From assembly GCA_031277035.1 (NCBI GenBank), contig JAISLY010000014.1, forward strand, positions 1 through 61,705: a stretch of 61,705 nt of DNA, given 5' to 3'. The translations under genes and the position numbers were made by a program. The stretch is from Coriobacteriales bacterium. GTDB lineage: Bacteria > Actinomycetota > Coriobacteriia > Coriobacteriales > UBA8131. Positions 16,289-26,579 of this stretch are shown here, piece after piece (the first letter of the stretch is position 1; every line of letters starts with the position of its first letter). Under the pieces are notes generated by a model, which ran no database searches, was not told the origin of the DNA, and worked only from the letters and a program-made list of their open reading frames with translations.

Positions 16289-18253
16289 ATGCGCACGGAG
16301 AAGCCGCGGCCAAACGCCGGTAGGTCCTCGTCGCGACCAAACGCCAGCAGACCCCCGCGCGGCGCATCCCCCTCGCGCCCCACACGCCTCCCCCGCGGCG
16401 CATCCTCCGCATCCCCCGCACGCTCCCCCCGCGGCACGGCGCCCGCATCCTCCACACGCCCCTCACGCGGCGCACGTCCCGCGCCCTCCGCACGCCCTGC
16501 GCGCGGCGCGGCCCCCGCGCTCGCCCAGGGCCGCATCGTCGGCTCGAATCGCGACTGGATACTCTTCGCCCTCTTTCTCGCCGTCGCTCTTGTCGTCTGC
16601 GGACGCCTTTTCTACCTGCAGATTATTGAGGCCGAGGCGATGAGCGAGCAGGCAAGCCAGCAGCGCACCATCTCCATCGTCCAGCAGCCTCGCCGCGGCA
16701 CAATTTATGATCGGGAAGGCAATCCTTTGGCAATGAGTGTCGAGGCGACGACGATCTACGCGAATCCCCGGGAGACCCCCGAGCCGGCAAAGACCGCCTA
16801 CGTGCTTGCCCAGGTGCTCGGTGGCCAGGCTGAGGAGTATCGTGAGGCGCTTGAGCAGGATACGACCTTCGTCTACATCCGACGCCAGGCAGATGTTGTG
16901 GACGCCGAGCGTCTGCAAAAAGCCGTCCGCGAACTTGCCAGCAAGGCCACCCCGGCTGAGGATGGCAGTATCCTCACCCTTCTCAGCGGCATCCATTTCC
17001 TGCCGGACTCCAAGCGCGTCTATCCCAATGGGCAGACGGGAGCGCAGATTATCGGCACGGTCGATGTGGACAACAACGGGCTTTCTGGCCTTGAGCTGAT
17101 GTATGACAACGTGCTCAGGGGCACGCCGGGCTCTCTCATAAGCGAACAGGGCAAGGACGGCACGCCGATTCCCGGTGGCGTCATCGAGCAGGTCGCGCCC
17201 ATCGACGGCCAGGACATCATCGTATCGGTGGACATCGAGTTGCAGCAGCACGTGGAAGCCGAGCTGGCCCGAATGGGGGAGGAGCGCGCGACCGATAACG
17301 GCAACGTCCTCGTTTTGGACGGAGCAACTGGCGAGATTTACGCGGCTGCCTCCCTGCCGCTTTACGACCCGAACCGGCTCACTCAGGAGGCAGTTGACGC
17401 TGGCGCCACCGAACTCAAGGGCATCTCCTTTGCCTATGAGCCTGGCTCAATCTTCAAAGCGACGACCGCGGCAGCCGCCCTCGAGGAGGGCATCATGACC
17501 CCCGCCGATGAGCTTGACGTACCCGCGTCTTTGACCATCGGCGAGCACACCGTCAGCGATGCCTATGAGCGGGGGGCGCAGACCATGAGCCTGCGTACGA
17601 TTATCGCGCAGTCCTCAAATGTCGGCATCAGCCTTGTTGAACAGCAGGTCAGCGACGAGCGCTACGCCTCCTATCTGGAGCGGTTCGGCTTCGGCCAACC
17701 GACCCATGTGGACTATCCCGGAGAGTCCCTTGGCCTGCTCGCTCCCGTAAACGAGTGGGCGGAGATTCATGCCGCCACAATCTCCTTTGGCCAGGGCCTT
17801 ACGGTGACCTCGCTACAGATGGCGAGCTTTTACGGCGCCATTGCCAACGACGGGCTACGCTGCCAGCCGCACTTCCTGATTGACCGTCCGCAGTCGCAGA
17901 CCCATCAGGACTATGACAGCGAGCAGATCATGGAGACGCGCACCGCAGATATGCTGACGGATATGCTGACCTCGGTCACCACCGAGGGGACTGGCCATGC
18001 CGCACGCGTCGAGGGCTATGCGATAGCGGGTAAGACCGGTACCGCTGAGAAGGCTTCGGAGGACGGCAGCTATCTTGCGGATAACTATATTGTCTCCTTT
18101 GTCGGCTTTTTTGCCGAGTCAGAGAGCAAGCTCGTCTGCATCACCTCAATGGACAACCCCCTCGGGGCTGAAGGCAACGCGCCAACCGGCCCCCTGTTCT
18201 CCGAGATCATGCAATTTGCCGCGACACGCTATATGATTGAACCGAATGCCTGA
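16289..18253 (+). CDS. ftsI: Septal penicillin-binding protein FtsI/PBP2
   Basis: A 654-residue class B penicillin-binding protein. Residues 1-80 form a long Arg/Ser/Pro/Ala-rich cytoplasmic tail; a membrane helix lies at about 91-111. The dimerisation domain contains RGTIYDREGNPLA. The transpeptidase domain has SIFK (387-390, nucleophile Ser387), SSN (442-444) and KTGT (582-585). No PASTA domain is present. It crosslinks septal peptidoglycan with the FtsW glycosyltransferase encoded downstream. It overlaps the start of murE. The basic tail is far longer than usual and is one of several low-complexity extensions in the cluster. Confidence 0.95.
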   Translation: MRTEKPRPNAGRSSSRPNASRPPRGASPSRPTRLPRGASSASPARSPRGTAPASSTRPSRGARPAPSARPARGAAPALAQGRIVGSNRDWILFALFLAVALVVCGRLFYLQIIEAEAMSEQASQQRTISIVQQPRRGTIYDREGNPLAMSVEATTIYANPRETPEPAKTAYVLAQVLGGQAEEYREALEQDTTFVYIRRQADVVDAERLQKAVRELASKATPAEDGSILTLLSGIHFLPDSKRVYPNGQTGAQIIGTVDVDNNGLSGLELMYDNVLRGTPGSLISEQGKDGTPIPGGVIEQVAPIDGQDIIVSVDIELQQHVEAELARMGEERATDNGNVLVLDGATGEIYAAASLPLYDPNRLTQEAVDAGATELKGISFAYEPGSIFKATTAAAALEEGIMTPADELDVPASLTIGEHTVSDAYERGAQTMSLRTIIAQSSNVGISLVEQQVSDERYASYLERFGFGQPTHVDYPGESLGLLAPVNEWAEIHAATISFGQGLTVTSLQMASFYGAIANDGLRCQPHFLIDRPQSQTHQDYDSEQIMETRTADMLTDMLTSVTTEGTGHAARVEGYAIAGKTGTAEKASEDGSYLADNYIVSFVGFFAESESKLVCITSMDNPLGAEGNAPTGPLFSEIMQFAATRYMIEPNA

Positions 18254-19823
18254 GACGGGAGATTGCGATTTGGCTTCACGGCAACTATATGATCTGTTAA
18301 ACGACCTCGAGTACCGCCTCGCCGGCAGTCTTGTCGATGAGGGGCTGCTTTTCTCCCTGAGCATCGAATCCCTTGCATACCGCTCCGACCAGGTCGCGCC
18401 CAACAGCCTGTTCTTTGCGATACGCGGCACGAAGTTCGACGGCCATGACTTCGTCGCCGAGGCCGCTTCTCGCGGCGCGTCAGCCCTCATCGTCGAGCGG
18501 CCGCTTGACGTCGACCTGCTCCAGATTGTCGTCGCTGACAGCCGCCAGGCCCTGGCCCTCGTCTCCCGCCGCTTTTTTGACGACCCTTCGGCACGACTCA
18601 AAGTGAGCGCGATAACCGGGACAAACGGCAAGACCACCACCACCTGCCTTCTCGACTGGATAGCTCGATATGCCTTTAACCACGCCGCCGCCCCAGAAGA
18701 AGGGCAGCAGGAACCTGTGGAGAGAACCGGCCTCATCGGCACGGTTGAGACCCGCATCGGCGCAACGCGCCTGCGCTCTACGCACACGACGCCCGAAAGC
18801 TACGAACTCCAAAGACTTCTTGCCCGCTGCGTGCAGGAGGGCATCACGCATGTGGCTATGGAGGTCTCGAGCCATGCCATCCAGCTCAAACGCGTCGCCG
18901 GCGTGCATTTTGCCCTCGCGGCCTTCTCCAACCTCACGCAGGATCACCTGGATTTTCACGGTTCGATGGAGGCATACTTTGAGGCAAAGGCCGCGCTGTT
19001 TGACTCCCCCCTGGTTGCCCGTCGCATCGTGAACATCGATGACGAATGGGGCAGGCGTCTCCTTGAGCGTTGTCGTGTTGCCGGTTGGGGCGAGACACTT
19101 CTCACCTGCGGCCTGAGCGAGGGCGCCGATATTCGGGCTTGCGATGTGGTCTACTCGGCACAGGAGACCACGCTTCTGCTCGAGACCCCCGAGGGCAGCT
19201 TTCCCCTCAGATACCCGCTTGTCGGCGCCTTTAATGTCTCAAACATCCTGCTCGCCGCCTCCTGCGCTTCTGCGCTTGGTATCGACTGGCCCACCATCAT
19301 CGCCGCGCTTGCAACCGCTCCGCAGATACCCGGTCGCCTTGAGCGCGTCGCGCCGTCGGCGGCTCGCATCGGCGTCTTTGTTGACTACGCGCACACGCCG
19401 GATTCCATCGTCAAGGCCCTGGATGCCATCAACGGGCTCAGGGGTCAGGCGCGCTCAATCATCGTCTTTGGCTGTGGCGGAGACCGCGACGCAACAAAGC
19501 GCCCGCTGATGGGCACAGCGGCCCTGGAGGCCGATTACTGCGTCGTGACAAGCGACAATCCCCGCAGCGAGGACCCGGCTGCAATCATCGCCGACATCCT
19601 GCCCGGCATGACCGCCGGGGCGGGCCGCTTTGAGGTCGAGGTTGATCGCCGAAGAGCCATCGCGCGGGCGCTTGCCCTTGCCGAGCCGGGCGATCTGGTG
19701 CTTATCGCGGGCAAGGGGCATGAGGATTACCAGATTGTGGGAGATACGATTCTTGCCTTTGACGATCGCGTCGTCGCGGCCGAGGAGTTGGCCCGCCTCC
19801 GTGATAAGGCAGCCCGCCCATGA
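18246..19823 (+). CDS. murE: UDP-MurNAc-tripeptide synthetase MurE (meso-DAP type)
   Basis: About 525 residues. ATP site GTNGKTTTT and the central Mur ligase domain are complete. The C-terminal DNPR motif (SDNPRSEDP) marks meso-diaminopimelate-adding enzymes rather than lysine-adding ones, so the organism's wall is predicted to be A1-gamma type. The start is ambiguous: ATG 18246 overlaps the ftsI stop by 8 bases, TTG 18237 is 9 bases earlier and TTG 18271 has a GGGAG at good spacing. An insertion of about 12 residues (AAAPEEGQQEPVE) follows the P-loop helix. Confidence 0.95.
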   Translation: MPETGDCDLASRQLYDLLNDLEYRLAGSLVDEGLLFSLSIESLAYRSDQVAPNSLFFAIRGTKFDGHDFVAEAASRGASALIVERPLDVDLLQIVVADSRQALALVSRRFFDDPSARLKVSAITGTNGKTTTTCLLDWIARYAFNHAAAPEEGQQEPVERTGLIGTVETRIGATRLRSTHTTPESYELQRLLARCVQEGITHVAMEVSSHAIQLKRVAGVHFALAAFSNLTQDHLDFHGSMEAYFEAKAALFDSPLVARRIVNIDDEWGRRLLERCRVAGWGETLLTCGLSEGADIRACDVVYSAQETTLLLETPEGSFPLRYPLVGAFNVSNILLAASCASALGIDWPTIIAALATAPQIPGRLERVAPSAARIGVFVDYAHTPDSIVKALDAINGLRGQARSIIVFGCGGDRDATKRPLMGTAALEADYCVVTSDNPRSEDPAAIIADILPGMTAGAGRFEVEVDRRRAIARALALAEPGDLVLIAGKGHEDYQIVGDTILAFDDRVVAAEELARLRDKAARP

Positions 19824-21247
19824 GACTGAAGATTGAGCAGATAGCCGCCTTCTCCCAGGCCACCGTCGCCGTCGCCGCCCGCGATGACCAGAGGTATCTG
19901 ACCGGTTTCACCTGGGATTCGCGCACGCTTGTCCCCGGCGATCTGTTCGTCGCCTTGCCGGGAGAGCGTGTCGAGGGCAATGACTTCATTGCCGAGGCCG
20001 TGCGCCGTGGTGCTGCGGCCGTGCTTGCCTCCCGCGCTCCAAGCGATGCAGAAGGCGCCTTGGCCCGCGAGCGGGGCGCCGCGATTCTCCTGGTAGAGGA
20101 CGGAGTTTTGGCCTTCGCACGCCTTGCAGCGGCCTGGCGAAATACCATCTCGCCAGAGCTTATCGCCGTCACCGGCTCCAGCGGCAAGACTTCCACGCGT
20201 GAGATGATTGCGGCAATCTGCTCGCAGTCCTTCGAGACGCTTGCCTCCTCAGCTAACCACAACAATGAAATCGGGCTGCCGGCAAGCCTGCTTGCGGCCA
20301 TGCCGACAACCGAGGTTCTCGTCCTTGAGATGGCGATGCGCGGGCTTGGTCAGATTGCCGAACTGTGCCGGATTGCCCGACCCCGCCTGGGCGTCATCAC
20401 AAACGTCGGCACCGCCCATCTCGAGATGCTCGGTAGCCGCGAGGCCATCGCCCGGGCGAAGGCCGAGCTTGTAAGCGGCCTGCCCGACGGCAGGGGTGTC
20501 GCGTTTCTCAACGGAGACGATGCGTTCAGCCCCTTTATCCGAGAGGTGGCACACACTGCCGCACGCGACATCAGGGTCGTCAGCTTTGGACTCAGTGCGC
20601 ACAATGACGTCCGCGCCAGCCACATCAGCTACAATGCTTGCGGCGAGGCCTCCTTTGACCTGTGGCTGCCTGGCTTTCCCGAGCCCTGGCCCGTCACGCT
20701 TACAATGCCCGGTGAGCATTCGGTGAAAAACGCGCTTGCTGCAGCGGCCGTCGGCGCAGAGCTTTCCATCGCGCCCGCTGCCATCGTTCTGGCACTCGAG
20801 GCTCTCAAACCCCTGCCTCTGCGGCAGAATCGGGTACGCCTTACAGACGGTACGGTAATCCTTGACGACAGCTACAATGCCAACCCCGACTCGATGCGCG
20901 CCGCGCTCGCGCTTCTCCTTCAACAGCCAAAAGATCTGGTGCGCGTAGCGGTTTTCGGCGACATGCTCGAGCTTGGCTCCAGGGAAGATGAGTTTCACCG
21001 TAAACTGGGTGCCTCTGCTGCGACGGGCGGTGTCGATATGCTCATCACCGTGGGCAAACGGGCGCGCTCCTACGCTCTGGGCGCCCGCGAAGCGGGCATG
21101 AATGCCGATGCCATCTTTGTCTGCTCCACAATCGACGAGGCCCTTGTCGTTTTGCGGGAGAGGCTCACCCGCGCTTCGGTTATCCTGGTCAAAGGCTCCC
21201 GGGCTCTGGGCCTTGAGCGTATCACCGAGGAGATGAAAACCCGATGA
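19820..21247 (+). CDS. murF: UDP-MurNAc-pentapeptide synthetase MurF
   Basis: 475 residues, complete. It adds D-Ala-D-Ala to UDP-MurNAc-tripeptide. It has the MurF-type N-terminal substrate domain (TWDSRTLVPGDLFVALPGERVEGNDF region), P-loop GSSGKTSTRE and the conserved DDSYNANPDSMRAAL segment. The ATG overlaps the murE stop (ATGA), indicating coupled translation. Confidence 0.95.
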   Translation: MRLKIEQIAAFSQATVAVAARDDQRYLTGFTWDSRTLVPGDLFVALPGERVEGNDFIAEAVRRGAAAVLASRAPSDAEGALARERGAAILLVEDGVLAFARLAAAWRNTISPELIAVTGSSGKTSTREMIAAICSQSFETLASSANHNNEIGLPASLLAAMPTTEVLVLEMAMRGLGQIAELCRIARPRLGVITNVGTAHLEMLGSREAIARAKAELVSGLPDGRGVAFLNGDDAFSPFIREVAHTAARDIRVVSFGLSAHNDVRASHISYNACGEASFDLWLPGFPEPWPVTLTMPGEHSVKNALAAAAVGAELSIAPAAIVLALEALKPLPLRQNRVRLTDGTVILDDSYNANPDSMRAALALLLQQPKDLVRVAVFGDMLELGSREDEFHRKLGASAATGGVDMLITVGKRARSYALGAREAGMNADAIFVCSTIDEALVVLRERLTRASVILVKGSRALGLERITEEMKTR

Positions 21248-22296
21248 TCGGCTTTGCGGAATACCCGACCTTCCAGGTCTTTCTGGCCATCTTCGTTGCG
21301 ATGACCATCACGATGGTGCTCCTGCCGCTCTGGATACGCATCTTGCGCTTTCGCCAGATTGGGCAGCAGATTCGTGCCGATGGCCCGCAACGTCACCTTG
21401 TCAAGCAGGGTACGCCCACGATGGGCGGGGTGGTCATCCTCATCTCCGTGCTGCTGACCGTCGTGCTGCTCGCAACCTCAGCGACCCGCACAAATCTGCT
21501 TCCGCTTCTCCTGATCAGCGGCGCAACGGCCCTGACCGGCCTGATGGGGCTTGTCGATGACCTCTCCAAGGTGGTCAGGGAGCGTTCGCTTGGTCTGCGC
21601 GCCAACGCAAAGATGATCTGCCTGACGCTGATCTCGCTTTCCTTTGCCTTCGCGGCGGTCAATTTTGTCGGCATTGAGCCGACGATTGCCATACCCTTTT
21701 TGCCGGTGCTTGATCTTGGCGTTCTGACGACATCTTTTTACCTCGGCGCGACGCAGTTCTCCATCCCCTGGCTGTACTTTTTCTACATCTGGCTTCTGAT
21801 GGCCGGCATGGCCAATGCCGTGAACCTGACTGACGGACTGGACGGCCTTGCCGCGGGCGCCGTGATGATCGCCATGCTCGTCATGGCCGCCATCGCGTAT
21901 CGTACCGATCAACTGAACACCGCCCTGTTTGCGGCCGCGATGACCGGAGGCTGCGTGGGCTTTCTCTGGTTCAATGCCCATCCCGCCAACATCTTCATGG
22001 GAGATACGGGCTCGCTGGCCATGGGTTCGGCCTTTGCGGCCCTCGCGGTGATGACAAAGACCGAGTTCATCGCGCTTGTTGTCGGCGGAATCTTCGTCAT
22101 TGAGGCACTCAGTGTGATGGTTCAGGTGGGCTTTTTTAAGCTGACCCGCAAACGGATTTTCCTGATGGCGCCTCTTCATCATCATTTTGAGCAGAAAGGC
22201 TGGTCAGAGGCTCAGGTAGCCATTCGCTTCTGGATAGTGACCGCACTTTTTGCCTCCGTCGGTTTCGCCCTGTTCTTCTATCAGAGCAATGCGTAG
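21244..22296 (+). CDS. mraY: Phospho-MurNAc-pentapeptide transferase MraY
   Basis: A 350-residue polytopic membrane enzyme that transfers phospho-MurNAc-pentapeptide to undecaprenyl phosphate to give lipid I. About ten membrane helices are visible. Signature segments are GTPTMGG, the Asp-rich LVDDLSK, NLTDGLDGLA, FMGDTGSLA and the histidine cluster PLHHHFE. The ATG overlaps the murF stop (ATGA). Confidence 0.95.
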   Translation: MIGFAEYPTFQVFLAIFVAMTITMVLLPLWIRILRFRQIGQQIRADGPQRHLVKQGTPTMGGVVILISVLLTVVLLATSATRTNLLPLLLISGATALTGLMGLVDDLSKVVRERSLGLRANAKMICLTLISLSFAFAAVNFVGIEPTIAIPFLPVLDLGVLTTSFYLGATQFSIPWLYFFYIWLLMAGMANAVNLTDGLDGLAAGAVMIAMLVMAAIAYRTDQLNTALFAAAMTGGCVGFLWFNAHPANIFMGDTGSLAMGSAFAALAVMTKTEFIALVVGGIFVIEALSVMVQVGFFKLTRKRIFLMAPLHHHFEQKGWSEAQVAIRFWIVTALFASVGFALFFYQSNA

Positions 22297-22325
22297 AGTC
22301 AGGAAGGCCACAGGGATTGCATGAA

Positions 22326-23840
22326 ATGACTTTCGAGAAGCTCAGACATATCGGTTCAGTCTGTGTGCTTGGTCTCGGTATAACCGGCCAGGCGCTCTGT
22401 CGCCTGTTTGCCGCCTGGCCTCCTGAGCGACTTACCGTCTACGCACCCGAGGCTTCGACGAAGGGCTTGCCTGCGGACATAAAGCTGCCGCCTCAGACGC
22501 GCATCATCGAGCGCGAGGAAGACCTTGAGAGGCTTGGAGATGGCCACATCCCCTTTGATCTGTGCCTCGCAAGTCCCGGCATCCCTCAGACGGGTACGCT
22601 TTATCAAAGGGCACGGGCTCTTTCGCTTGAGCTGATCAGCGAAGCGGAGCTCGCCTGGCGCCTTTCGCCCGAACGCTGGATTGTCATCACCGGTACCAAC
22701 GGGAAGACAACGACGACAGCGTATACGGCGCATCTGCTGAATACGGCTGGGATTGTGGCGCGGTCTGCGGGTAACATCGGAACGCCCTGTATCGACGCCA
22801 TCCAGCAGCGCGCGGCAGGCGAGTACCTCATCGCCGAACTCTCTTCCTTCCAGCTTGCCTCCTCGCCCTCCCTGGCGCCTCAGGCCGCCGTCCTGCTGAA
22901 CATCACCCCTGACCACCTTGCCTGGCATGGCGGGCTTGCGGCCTACCAGACGGCCAAGTCCTCCTTTGTCCAACGCATGGCGCCCGATGCGCTGGTGGTC
23001 GTGGACGCGACCCTGCCTTTGACCCGTGAACTCTACAGGGGCTGGCTATCGGCAGGCCGTCGCGTTGTTGCGCTGGGTACCAGCTCGGGACTGTTTGAGA
23101 GTATGGCGACCCGCTGTGGTGCGCCCGAGGCCGCCTGGGTGCAGGCCGCAAACGGGCGTCTGAGCATCACGCTGCGCGCAGGAAACTTTGAGCTCGCCGC
23201 CATCGACGAGCTGCGCGTTCAGGGTGAGCATAACGCCGAGGATGCTCTGGCGGCTGCCACCGTGGCGCTCGATTTGGGAGCCACACCCGAGCAGGTGGCT
23301 GTCGGACTCAGGAGTTTTGAGCCGCTTGCGCACCGTATCGAGCCGCTTGCCACAGTGGCCGGTGTCAGCTATGTCAACGATTCCAAGGCGACGAATCCCG
23401 AGGCAAGCGTCAAGGCGCTGACCGCCTTTCCCGCAGGCTCTGTTGTGCTCATGCTCGGGGGTCGTGACAAGAACACCTCACTTGACGAACTCGTCGCGGC
23501 TGCGCGAAATACCTGTCACGCGGTCATCTGTTATGGAGAGGCGGGGCCCCGCTTCGCGGCCGCCTTCAGGGAGGCAGGGCGTTACTGCTCCGGCGAAGAC
23601 GCCGCGCCGCCTGCCGCTGCGCCGCCTGCCGCCTCCTCTGACCTGGCGCTTTTCCTCGAATCCGGCTTCGATGCGGCCTTTGCTGCCGCTTCTGCTGCCG
23701 CCCGTCCGGGCTCTGTCGTGCTGCTCTCCCCGGCCTGCTCCTCGTATGATGAGTTTGTCGATTATGAGCAGAGAGGCGCTCACTTCAGGGAGCTGGTTTT
23801 TGCGCTCGCGCAGAAACAGGAGGTGCGCGATGGCTCATGA
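22326..23840 (+). CDS. murD: UDP-MurNAc-L-alanine:D-glutamate ligase MurD
   Basis: About 504 residues. It contains the N-terminal Rossmann-type UDP-binding domain (VCVLGLGITGQALC), P-loop GTNGKTTTTA and the C-terminal VNDSKATNPEAS and LGGRDKN motifs. The start is ATG 22326 or TTG 22317; AGGAAGG at 22301 fits the TTG, AGGG at 22312 fits the ATG. An Ala/Pro-rich insertion near residue 428 (PPAAAPPAASS) is another low-complexity expansion. It overlaps ftsW by 11 bases. Confidence 0.95.
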   Translation: MTFEKLRHIGSVCVLGLGITGQALCRLFAAWPPERLTVYAPEASTKGLPADIKLPPQTRIIEREEDLERLGDGHIPFDLCLASPGIPQTGTLYQRARALSLELISEAELAWRLSPERWIVITGTNGKTTTTAYTAHLLNTAGIVARSAGNIGTPCIDAIQQRAAGEYLIAELSSFQLASSPSLAPQAAVLLNITPDHLAWHGGLAAYQTAKSSFVQRMAPDALVVVDATLPLTRELYRGWLSAGRRVVALGTSSGLFESMATRCGAPEAAWVQAANGRLSITLRAGNFELAAIDELRVQGEHNAEDALAAATVALDLGATPEQVAVGLRSFEPLAHRIEPLATVAGVSYVNDSKATNPEASVKALTAFPAGSVVLMLGGRDKNTSLDELVAAARNTCHAVICYGEAGPRFAAAFREAGRYCSGEDAAPPAAAPPAASSDLALFLESGFDAAFAAASAAARPGSVVLLSPACSSYDEFVDYEQRGAHFRELVFALAQKQEVRDGS

Positions 23841-25359
23841 ACGCGTCGCGGGCCGCTCTGGCGCAACCCGCTCCACCGCAACCCGCTCCACCGCAGGCCG
23901 CCTGGCCGCGCGTCGCGTCATACCCGGCCGCATCCTCGGGCCACAGCTGCTCCTGCTCATCGTCACTGCGGCCCTCCTGCTCTTCGGCCTGGTCATGGTG
24001 CTCTCGGCATCCTCTGTCGTTGCCCTCGCCGAGACGGGGGACAGCTTCTCCCTCTTCAAGCGGCAGCTGATTTTGGTCGCGCTTGGCCTTGTGGGGCTCG
24101 TTGTGGCCGCCCTCATCCCCTATCGCGTCTGGACGTCATGGCTTTCCTGGGGGGTGTGGGGCATCCTTATCCTTTTCCTGGTACTGACCCTGCTGTTTGG
24201 CAACGAGGAATCGGGAGGCAAGCGCTGGTTTGACCTGTTCGGCCTTAACTTCCAGCCTTCTGAGTTTGCCAAGATAGCCTGCATGCTGGTAGCGACCTCG
24301 CTTATTGTGCGTCTGCACGAGAGCAGGGCCTACAGCCCCTTTATCGCTCAGGCCGCTCTCGCCGTCGGTCTGCCCGCCCTGCTCATCATGATGCAGCCCG
24401 ATCTCGGAACCCTGATAATCGTCATCGTCGGCATCCTTGCCGTTGCCTGGTTTGGCGAACTGCCGCGCCGCGCGGTGCTCATCGGTCTTGCCCTGATTAT
24501 TGGCGTCGGGCTTGCGGGCATTTTGGCGGAGACCTTTCGCCAGGCGCGTCTGGCTTCCTTCCTCGACCCCTGGGCCGATCCGCTTGGCAGCGGCTATCAG
24601 ATCATCAACTCCTATTACGCCTTTGCCGACGGTGGTCTGTTTGGCACCGGGCTTGGTATGTCGCGCCAAAAGTTTCTCTACCTGCCCATGGCCCAAAACG
24701 ACTTCATCTTCGCCGTCATCGGCGAGGAGCTCGGTCTGATTGGCGCACTTTTTGTCGTCGCGCTCTTTGTTGCCTTCGTCCTGATTGCCTTTCGCATCGG
24801 TCGCAACGCGCCGGACCTGTTCGGGCGCGTCCTTGCCTGCTCCTGTGCGACGCTGATAGGTGCCCAGGCCTTTCTCAACATCTTCTGCGTTACCGGCCTC
24901 GCCCCGATTACCGGCAAGCCCCTGCCCTTCATCAGTGCGGGAGGCACCTCGATCATCGCCACCCTGATACTCGTCGGCCTCATCCTCTCCGTCTCCCGGC
25001 ACTCCAACGTGCCCTCTTCAGCCGAACTGCGTCGCGATGAACTGCGGATACTTGAGGGCGGTGCACGAAACACTGCCGGTGGAGAAGGCCGTCTGCCCAC
25101 CCCTTCATCAAGGCCCTTGACCCTGTTGAAATCTGCGGCTTCGTCCAGCTCGAAGTCTCCTCCAAAGTCAGCTGTCAGTGCGAAGCATCCCTGCGCGCCC
25201 GGCTCCCTGCGCTCGCGCACGTTCGCCACAGGGCGTCCGGCCGCGCCGTCCGCCGTGCCACGGGCGACGCCTTCCTCCTTTCGCAGACCGCGCGACAACC
25301 CGGCTCTGCGCCTGAGCCCGGCGCGTAACCAGCGCCGCCTGCGAGAGGGCCTGCGATGA
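23830..25359 (+). CDS. ftsW: Septal peptidoglycan glycosyltransferase FtsW
   Basis: 509 residues of the SEDS family with about ten membrane helices. Characteristic segments are GGKRWFDLFGLNFQPSEFAK, the QPDLGT loop, SGYQIINSYYA and ISAGGTS. It polymerises lipid II with FtsI. ATG 23830 lies in the end of murD; a longer open frame upstream is not homologous. The N-terminus (ATRSTATRSTAG) is repetitive and the last 120 residues after about 390 form a basic, Ser/Pro/Arg-rich cytoplasmic tail of unusual length. Confidence 0.95.
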   Translation: MAHERVAGRSGATRSTATRSTAGRLAARRVIPGRILGPQLLLLIVTAALLLFGLVMVLSASSVVALAETGDSFSLFKRQLILVALGLVGLVVAALIPYRVWTSWLSWGVWGILILFLVLTLLFGNEESGGKRWFDLFGLNFQPSEFAKIACMLVATSLIVRLHESRAYSPFIAQAALAVGLPALLIMMQPDLGTLIIVIVGILAVAWFGELPRRAVLIGLALIIGVGLAGILAETFRQARLASFLDPWADPLGSGYQIINSYYAFADGGLFGTGLGMSRQKFLYLPMAQNDFIFAVIGEELGLIGALFVVALFVAFVLIAFRIGRNAPDLFGRVLACSCATLIGAQAFLNIFCVTGLAPITGKPLPFISAGGTSIIATLILVGLILSVSRHSNVPSSAELRRDELRILEGGARNTAGGEGRLPTPSSRPLTLLKSAASSSSKSPPKSAVSAKHPCAPGSLRSRTFATGRPAAPSAVPRATPSSFRRPRDNPALRLSPARNQRRLREGLR

Positions 25360-26579
25360 GCACCCAGCCCTCCTCGCCCGTGCCCGCATCCGCGCCCTCG
25401 CCCGAGCCGTCTCCCGCGCCCGAGCCCGCGCCGTCTCCCGCGCCCGAGCCCGAGCCCCCCTCGCCGCGCCCTCGCCGCGTGGTCATCACTGCCGGAGGGA
25501 CGGCCGGCCACGCGAATCCGGCCCTTGCCGTCGCACAGGAACTGCGCCACCTGGGCCTTGAGGTTCATTTCGCCGGAACGCCGCAGGGCATTGAGGCTCG
25601 GCTCGTTGAGCAGGAAGGCTTTCCCTTTGTGGCCTTTGCCGCTTCGGGCTTCAATCGTGTTCGGCCCTGGACGCTTCTGACTTCCTCATTCGTGCTCCAG
25701 GCCTCCGCTCACAGGGCGCAGAAGTGGCTGCAATCCCTGCGCCCCCAGGTGGTTGTCGGCTTTGGTGGCTATGCCTCCATCCCGGTCGGTCTGGCGGCGT
25801 CGCGTCTGGGCATCCCGCTGGCAATCCATGAACAGAACTCCCGGCCCGGCATGGCCAATCGCTTTCTGGCGAGGCGCGCGCAGCTGGTCGCACTCACCTA
25901 CGGCGCGGCGGGCGAGCGTCTGAGGAGCGCGGGCGAGACGGTGCAGACCGGCAACCCGGTGCGCGCGTCGCTTCTGGGCGTCGACCCCGCCGCTGCGCGC
26001 GCCTCCTTCGGCATTCCGGCAAACGCGTCTGTCCTGCTCGCCTTTGGCGGCTCTCTGGGCGCGCGTCATCTCAACGAGGCTCTCTTTGCCCAGGCAGATC
26101 GCCTGCTTGCGCACGAGAACCTGCACGTTCTGCACATCTCGGGTACGCGCGATTACGAAAGCGCACGCACCCGTCTCGCAAAGGGCAGCTACGCCACGCG
26201 CTGGCATCTGCTTGACTACTGCGACCGCATGGGCGAGGCCTATGCCGCTGCCGACCTTGTCCTCAGTCGGGCGGGCGCCACAAGTCTCGCCGAACTTGCA
26301 GCGCTTGCAAAGCCCGCCCTGCTCATACCCTATCCCCACGCCGCAGCCGACGAGCAGACGGCCAATGCCTGCAATCTCGTACGGGCAGGCGGGGCCCGAA
26401 TGCTTGCCGACGCCGAGCTCGACACCCCGCGCTTTGTCGAGACGCTCGAGGAGCTGCTGCTCAATGCCGCCGAACGCAGCCGGATGAGCGATGCCCTGCG
26501 TACCCTCGGCGGTGCCACCGCCCGCCAGGAGCTCGCCCGTCTCATCATTGCCCTTGCAGAGGCGGATACAAGCTCATGA
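25356..26579 (+). CDS. murG: Lipid II synthase MurG
   Basis: 407 residues, GT-B glycosyltransferase that adds GlcNAc to lipid I. The GGTAGH motif is at residues 47-52, the HEQNSRPGMAN acceptor loop and GGSLGA follow, and the C-terminal domain has DLVLSRAGATSLAE. The ATG overlaps the ftsW stop (ATGA), so the roughly 40-residue Pro/Ser/Glu/Ala extension (PEPSPAPEPAPSPAP-type) before the first beta-strand is probably translated. Typical MurG begins a few residues before GGTGGH. Confidence 0.95.
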   Translation: MSTQPSSPVPASAPSPEPSPAPEPAPSPAPEPEPPSPRPRRVVITAGGTAGHANPALAVAQELRHLGLEVHFAGTPQGIEARLVEQEGFPFVAFAASGFNRVRPWTLLTSSFVLQASAHRAQKWLQSLRPQVVVGFGGYASIPVGLAASRLGIPLAIHEQNSRPGMANRFLARRAQLVALTYGAAGERLRSAGETVQTGNPVRASLLGVDPAAARASFGIPANASVLLAFGGSLGARHLNEALFAQADRLLAHENLHVLHISGTRDYESARTRLAKGSYATRWHLLDYCDRMGEAYAAADLVLSRAGATSLAELAALAKPALLIPYPHAAADEQTANACNLVRAGGARMLADAELDTPRFVETLEELLLNAAERSRMSDALRTLGGATARQELARLIIALAEADTSS